Assembly (NCBI GenBank): GCA_012270625.1
Contig: JAAXHZ010000140.1
Location: 1 to 7,646 of the forward strand
Direction of reading: 5' to 3'
Length of the DNA: 7,646 nt
Source: Dehalococcoidia bacterium
GTDB lineage: Bacteria > Chloroflexota > Dehalococcoidia > SAR202 > UBA11138
Part shown: positions 6,274 through 7,646 of the stretch, piece by piece
How the letters are laid out: each line of letters opens with the position of its first letter
Position numbering within the stretch: position 1 is the stretch's first letter
The notes under the pieces: generated by a model
The model's database searches: none
Told to the model about the DNA's origin: nothing
The model's input: the letters and a program-made list of their open reading frames with translations, nothing else
Program-made: the position numbers and the translations under genes

Positions 6274-6959
6274 GACCGTGAGGAGCTTATCCTTCGATTC
6301 AGTTCTAAGAGCTGACCCTCCAGCCTTCTCTGGCGAAGGGCGACCGTGATGTCTCCTCTGGTCCGCTCGATCACCCCACGCATGACGTCGGTAGTGCGCC
6401 TGAGTCCTCGTGTTACGCCGTCGGGATAGTCCAGTGTCACCAGGACTGAGTATATTTCGTCCATAATTTCCAAGAACGACTCGCATCGAGCAAAGTCATC
6501 GCCTCGCAGAAGGTCGAGCACAAGACGCCTCAGCTCTCCAACCGACTCCGCAAGTCCGTTCATGTACACGGCAGCGCTGACGTTGAGATCGGACATTGTT
6601 GGAAGTCTCGATCCCTCCGCAAATGCCAGCGTAGCGTGCGCTTCGACGTACTCCTTGAGAGCGTCCTCTACGTAGCCGCCGAAGTAAACGGACGGATGCT
6701 CCTGCCGCTCGATCTCAAGTTTGGACCTAAGCTCGGCAGCGCTCGCTATTAGCTGGTGAGCTTCTTCATAATCTCTTCTGTGAGTCGCCCTTATTGAATT
6801 GGCCGAGTACCGCACTATCTGACGCGACTGGGTCAGCACCTTTTCGCGTGCTTCGTGCGTGCCGCTGAGCTTCCGGTCAGCTTCCTCGCCGGACACTCTG
6901 ACTGCCTTTATGAGCTCGGTGTTGGATACTTTTGCCGTCGAATCTGACATCCTGTTCAT
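6270..6959 (-). CDS. Translin/TRAX-family protein (COG2178-like), predicted RNA-binding or RNA-cleaving
   Basis: An all-helical protein of 229 residues from the ATG at 6959. Family hallmarks in order are REKVLTQSRQIVRYSANSIR (38-57), GYVEDALKEYVEA (95-107), GLAESVGELRRLVLDLLR (135-152) and YPDGVTRGLRR with GVIERTRGDITVALRQ (178-210). EYVEA carries the Glu pair (E103, E106) that in eukaryotic TRAX belongs to the metal-binding nuclease site, so it is more TRAX-like than translin-like there; I cannot place the remaining acidic ligands with certainty. Eukaryotic translin and TRAX form the C3PO RNase, and prokaryotic homologues are poorly characterised oligomers. The frame extends to an ATG at 6983 inside thiE, and an ATG at 6950 is also possible. 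6959 is preferred because it follows the thiE stop by 4 nt, suggesting translational coupling, though no strong Shine-Dalgarno is seen for any choice. Confidence 0.85.
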   Translation of the reverse strand: MNRMSDSTAKVSNTELIKAVRVSGEEADRKLSGTHEAREKVLTQSRQIVRYSANSIRATHRRDYEEAHQLIASAAELRSKLEIERQEHPSVYFGGYVEDALKEYVEAHATLAFAEGSRLPTMSDLNVSAAVYMNGLAESVGELRRLVLDLLRGDDFARCESFLEIMDEIYSVLVTLDYPDGVTRGLRRTTDVMRGVIERTRGDITVALRQRRLEGQLLELNRRISSSRS

Positions 6960-6963
6960 CCGG

Positions 6964-7638
6964 TCAGCTCGCCGCCGACTCATAGAGGTGCACCAACTCC
7001 TCTGTAGCTGTCTTGGGATCGTCAGCGAACGTCACCGCGCTGACGACGCACACCGAATCGGCGCCCGCTCTGACAACATCCAGAATGTTGGAACTGTTTA
7101 TGCCTCCGATCGCGACTATGGGCTGTCTCACGGCGTTCTTGACATTCGAAATCATTTCGGGGCCCAGCGCGTTGCGCCCCGACTTTCCCATCGTAATTGT
7201 GGAGTAGATCGCCCCAACCGCGATGTAGTCAACAGAGTCTTCCTGGGAGCGCAGCGCTTCATCCATGCTCCCGTTCGAGTTTCCGATCAATTGACGCGAA
7301 CTCAGAATCTTGCGGGCGGCTGCCACCGGGAGATCCGTCTGCCCGACGTGAAGTATATCGGCTCCGGCGGCGTGTGCCAGGTCAGCATGATCGTTCATTA
7401 CGAACAGCGCTTGATGTGAGTCGCAGAGCGACTTCAACTTGCGGGCCATCTCCAGCATCAGGCCTTTGTCACTTATCTTGTCGCGCAGCTGCACGACGCT
7501 GGCGCCCCCATCCAGGGATTGAGCCGCAACCTCAGTTACAGGCCTTCCGCGTGTCGCTTCAGGGTCCACGATGATGTAGACGCCTCTCAAACGGGTGGCT
7601 ATTTCACTTCGTACATCGAATCCTACTTCCTGAGCCAC
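6964..7638 (-). CDS. thiE: Thiamine-phosphate synthase
   Basis: Joins HMP pyrophosphate with thiazole phosphate to give thiamine phosphate and PPi in the cytoplasm. The TIM-barrel motifs are all in order over 224 residues: VVQLRDK (48-54), NDHADLA (82-88), HVGQTDLP (97-104), IGNSNGS (118-124), DYIAVGAIYSTIT (137-149), IVAIGGI (174-180) and SVCVVSAV (195-202). Two departures stand out: the Lys that usually follows the TxT of the PT-x-TK segment is Met (M150), with a Lys two residues on, and IGxSxH/T reads IGNSNGS. The GTG at 7638 gives a normal family length, but the frame is open to the window edge, so an upstream start cannot be excluded and any promoter or TPP riboswitch would be outside. 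It is the first visible gene of a pair with the translin-family gene. Confidence 0.93.
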   Translation of the reverse strand: MAQEVGFDVRSEIATRLRGVYIIVDPEATRGRPVTEVAAQSLDGGASVVQLRDKISDKGLMLEMARKLKSLCDSHQALFVMNDHADLAHAAGADILHVGQTDLPVAAARKILSSRQLIGNSNGSMDEALRSQEDSVDYIAVGAIYSTITMGKSGRNALGPEMISNVKNAVRQPIVAIGGINSSNILDVVRAGADSVCVVSAVTFADDPKTATEELVHLYESAAS

Positions 7639-7646
7639 CCTATCCA

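Noticed and set aside
6859..7419. Open frame on the + strand across thiE and the translin gene
   Set aside because: Antisense of two well-supported genes with conserved family motifs; no motif of its own.
1..7646. A defence island, toxin-antitoxin pair or mobile element
   Set aside because: No transposase, integrase, short paired genes, direct repeats with regular spacers or attachment duplications were seen; the NYN gene alone is not enough to claim a defence system.

Overview
The window is 7.6 kb of bacterial chromosome with moderate to high GC and tightly packed housekeeping and accessory genes. I see no phage, insertion sequence, CRISPR or plasmid genes. The combination of a prokaryotic translin-family protein, a K+-dependent-type membrane pyrophosphatase, TACAAT-type -10 boxes and several conserved but unnamed proteins suggests an uncultured Chloroflexota-like bacterium. 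That taxonomic guess is inference; no single marker here proves it.

Left part (1-3873). The window opens inside prs (PRPP synthetase, C-terminal two thirds, + strand). It is followed after 29 bp by a + strand NYN-domain (PIN-like) predicted ribonuclease with a very acidic linker and a separate C-terminal domain. Its promoter overlaps the prs stop and predicts a leaderless mRNA. A convergent - strand MFS transporter follows. It diverges across about 100 bp from an unrecognised 278-residue + strand protein with a good Shine-Dalgarno. The NYN gene and the unrecognised gene share a nearly identical 15-bp extended -10 element.

Middle (3874-6270). A - strand tRNA-Leu(UAA) with encoded CCA ends one base from the stop of the unrecognised gene. 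Upstream of it on the same strand, after a 170-bp gap holding a possible three-way-junction structure, is hppA, a complete membrane-bound ion-pumping pyrophosphatase with the residues of the K+-dependent subclass. hppA probably starts at a TTG preceded by GGAGG. That ribosome site sits directly behind a strong terminator-like hairpin with six T residues, so the hppA leader looks like an attenuator.

Right part (6270-7646). Two - strand genes form a tight pair: thiE (thiamine phosphate synthase), then a translin/TRAX-family protein that probably starts 4 nt after the thiE stop.

Functional links: Prs makes PRPP; ThiE releases pyrophosphate; HppA converts pyrophosphate hydrolysis into an ion gradient. 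The NYN protein and the translin/TRAX homologue are two separate candidate RNA-processing proteins. I found no clearly novel multi-gene system. The best leads are the hppA leader, the shared promoter element and the translin homologue.
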